From an uncultured Pseudomonadota bacterium (lineage in GTDB: Bacteria; Pseudomonadota; Alphaproteobacteria; Rs-D84): DNA of 13,460 nucleotides. The notes beneath the pieces were generated by a model. The model worked only from the letters and a program-made list of their open reading frames with translations. It made no database searches and was not told the DNA's origin. The stretch covers positions 1 through 13,460 of the forward strand of contig CAMVAB010000017.1 in assembly GCA_947165335.1 (NCBI GenBank), in the 5' to 3' direction. Shown here one piece after another: positions 13,254-13,460 of the stretch; positions within the stretch are counted from its first letter, which is position 1; every line of letters starts with the position of its first letter. A program made the translations under genes and the position numbers.

Positions 13254-13460
13254 TTATTTCATCAACGCTTTTATACCCGGTAATTCTTTACCTTCGATAA
13301 ATTCAAGAAAAGCACCGCCCCCGGTTGAAACATATGTTATATCATTGAAAACGCCGCAATCGTTTAATATAGCAACTGTATCGCCACCACCAACAACGCT
13401 TTCAAGATATCCTGTCTTGGTCAGGTGCGCAAGTTCATGCGCCAAAGCAAAAGATGATTT
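13254..13460 (-). CDS. pgk: Phosphoglycerate kinase, C-terminal fragment (5' end outside the window)
   Basis: Glycolytic enzyme transferring phosphate from 1,3-bisphosphoglycerate to ADP. Only the last 68 codons are present. They carry the C-terminal nucleotide-binding hallmarks: VVGGGDTVA, then TYVSTGGGAFLEFIEGKELPG and a short tail IKALMK. The frame stays open to the window edge (codons Lys-Ser-Ser-Phe-Ala upstream of the TTG at 13445), so that TTG is internal rather than a start. It lies 107 bases upstream of clpP on the same strand. No clear terminator separates them, so some read-through into clpPX is possible despite the separate clpP promoter. Confidence 0.95.
   Translation of the reverse strand, partial: KSSFALAHELAHLTKTGYLESVVGGGDTVAILNDCGVFNDITYVSTGGGAFLEFIEGKELPGIKALMK

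Noticed and set aside
1..13460. Mobile element, CRISPR array, phage genes or anti-phage island
   Set aside because: No transposase, integrase, terminal inverted repeats, regular spacer-repeat array or nuclease/helicase defence gene is present.

Overview
The window is a typical bacterial chromosome segment, AT-rich and densely coded. It appears to come from an alphaproteobacterium, probably host-associated or uncultivated. The lineage is inferred from the ClpP-ClpX pair, the style of IF-1, and a CtpA protease next to an EnvC-like protein whose domain resembles alphaproteobacterial EnvC. I cannot name the species. No intergenic gap reaches 150 bases. I see no tRNA, rRNA, CRISPR array, transposase or phage gene.

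Layout. Bases 1-1094 (minus) hold most of a CtpA-type S41 protease. It diverges from an EnvC-like murein hydrolase activator (1241-2323, plus). Then, on the minus strand, come an outer-membrane beta-barrel protein (2343-3320), a small secreted OB-fold (BOF/YgiW-type) protein (3397-3747), and a two-gene operon for very large cysteine-rich secreted proteins (first gene 6328-8415, second gene 3856-6309). A divergent promoter pair separates that operon from infA (8542-8793, plus). A third large cysteine-rich paralogue follows (8896-11229, plus). Housekeeping genes close the window on the minus strand: clpX (11277-12539), clpP (12565-13146) and the 3' end of pgk (13254-13460).

The outstanding content is the three large exported proteins of 695, 817 and 777 residues around infA. 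I match them to no known family. All start with a Sec signal peptide and a module spaced exactly C-X6-C-X4-C-X9-C-X-C, and then carry C-X6-C pairs joined by long, probably helical segments. The two operon members each have 36 cysteines after the signal peptide, and these align one to one. Two spacings, X43 and X33, are the same in all three proteins. The third paralogue keeps the N-terminal half. It then gains its own cysteine-rich C-terminus with a CxPGYY...CxxCPxxxxC motif and a DxNxDGxxD calcium-type loop. I infer a family of disulfide-locked periplasmic or surface structural proteins, loosely analogous in concept to the cysteine-rich envelope proteins of Chlamydia. Their function is unknown.

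Seven of the eleven genes encode exported proteins, so this is largely an envelope region placed beside protein-quality-control (clpPX), translation (infA) and glycolysis (pgk) genes. Clean intrinsic terminators follow the BOF gene, the cysteine-rich operon, infA and the third paralogue. Sigma70-like promoters can be proposed for most units. Two of them lie so close to the start codon that leaderless transcripts are likely.
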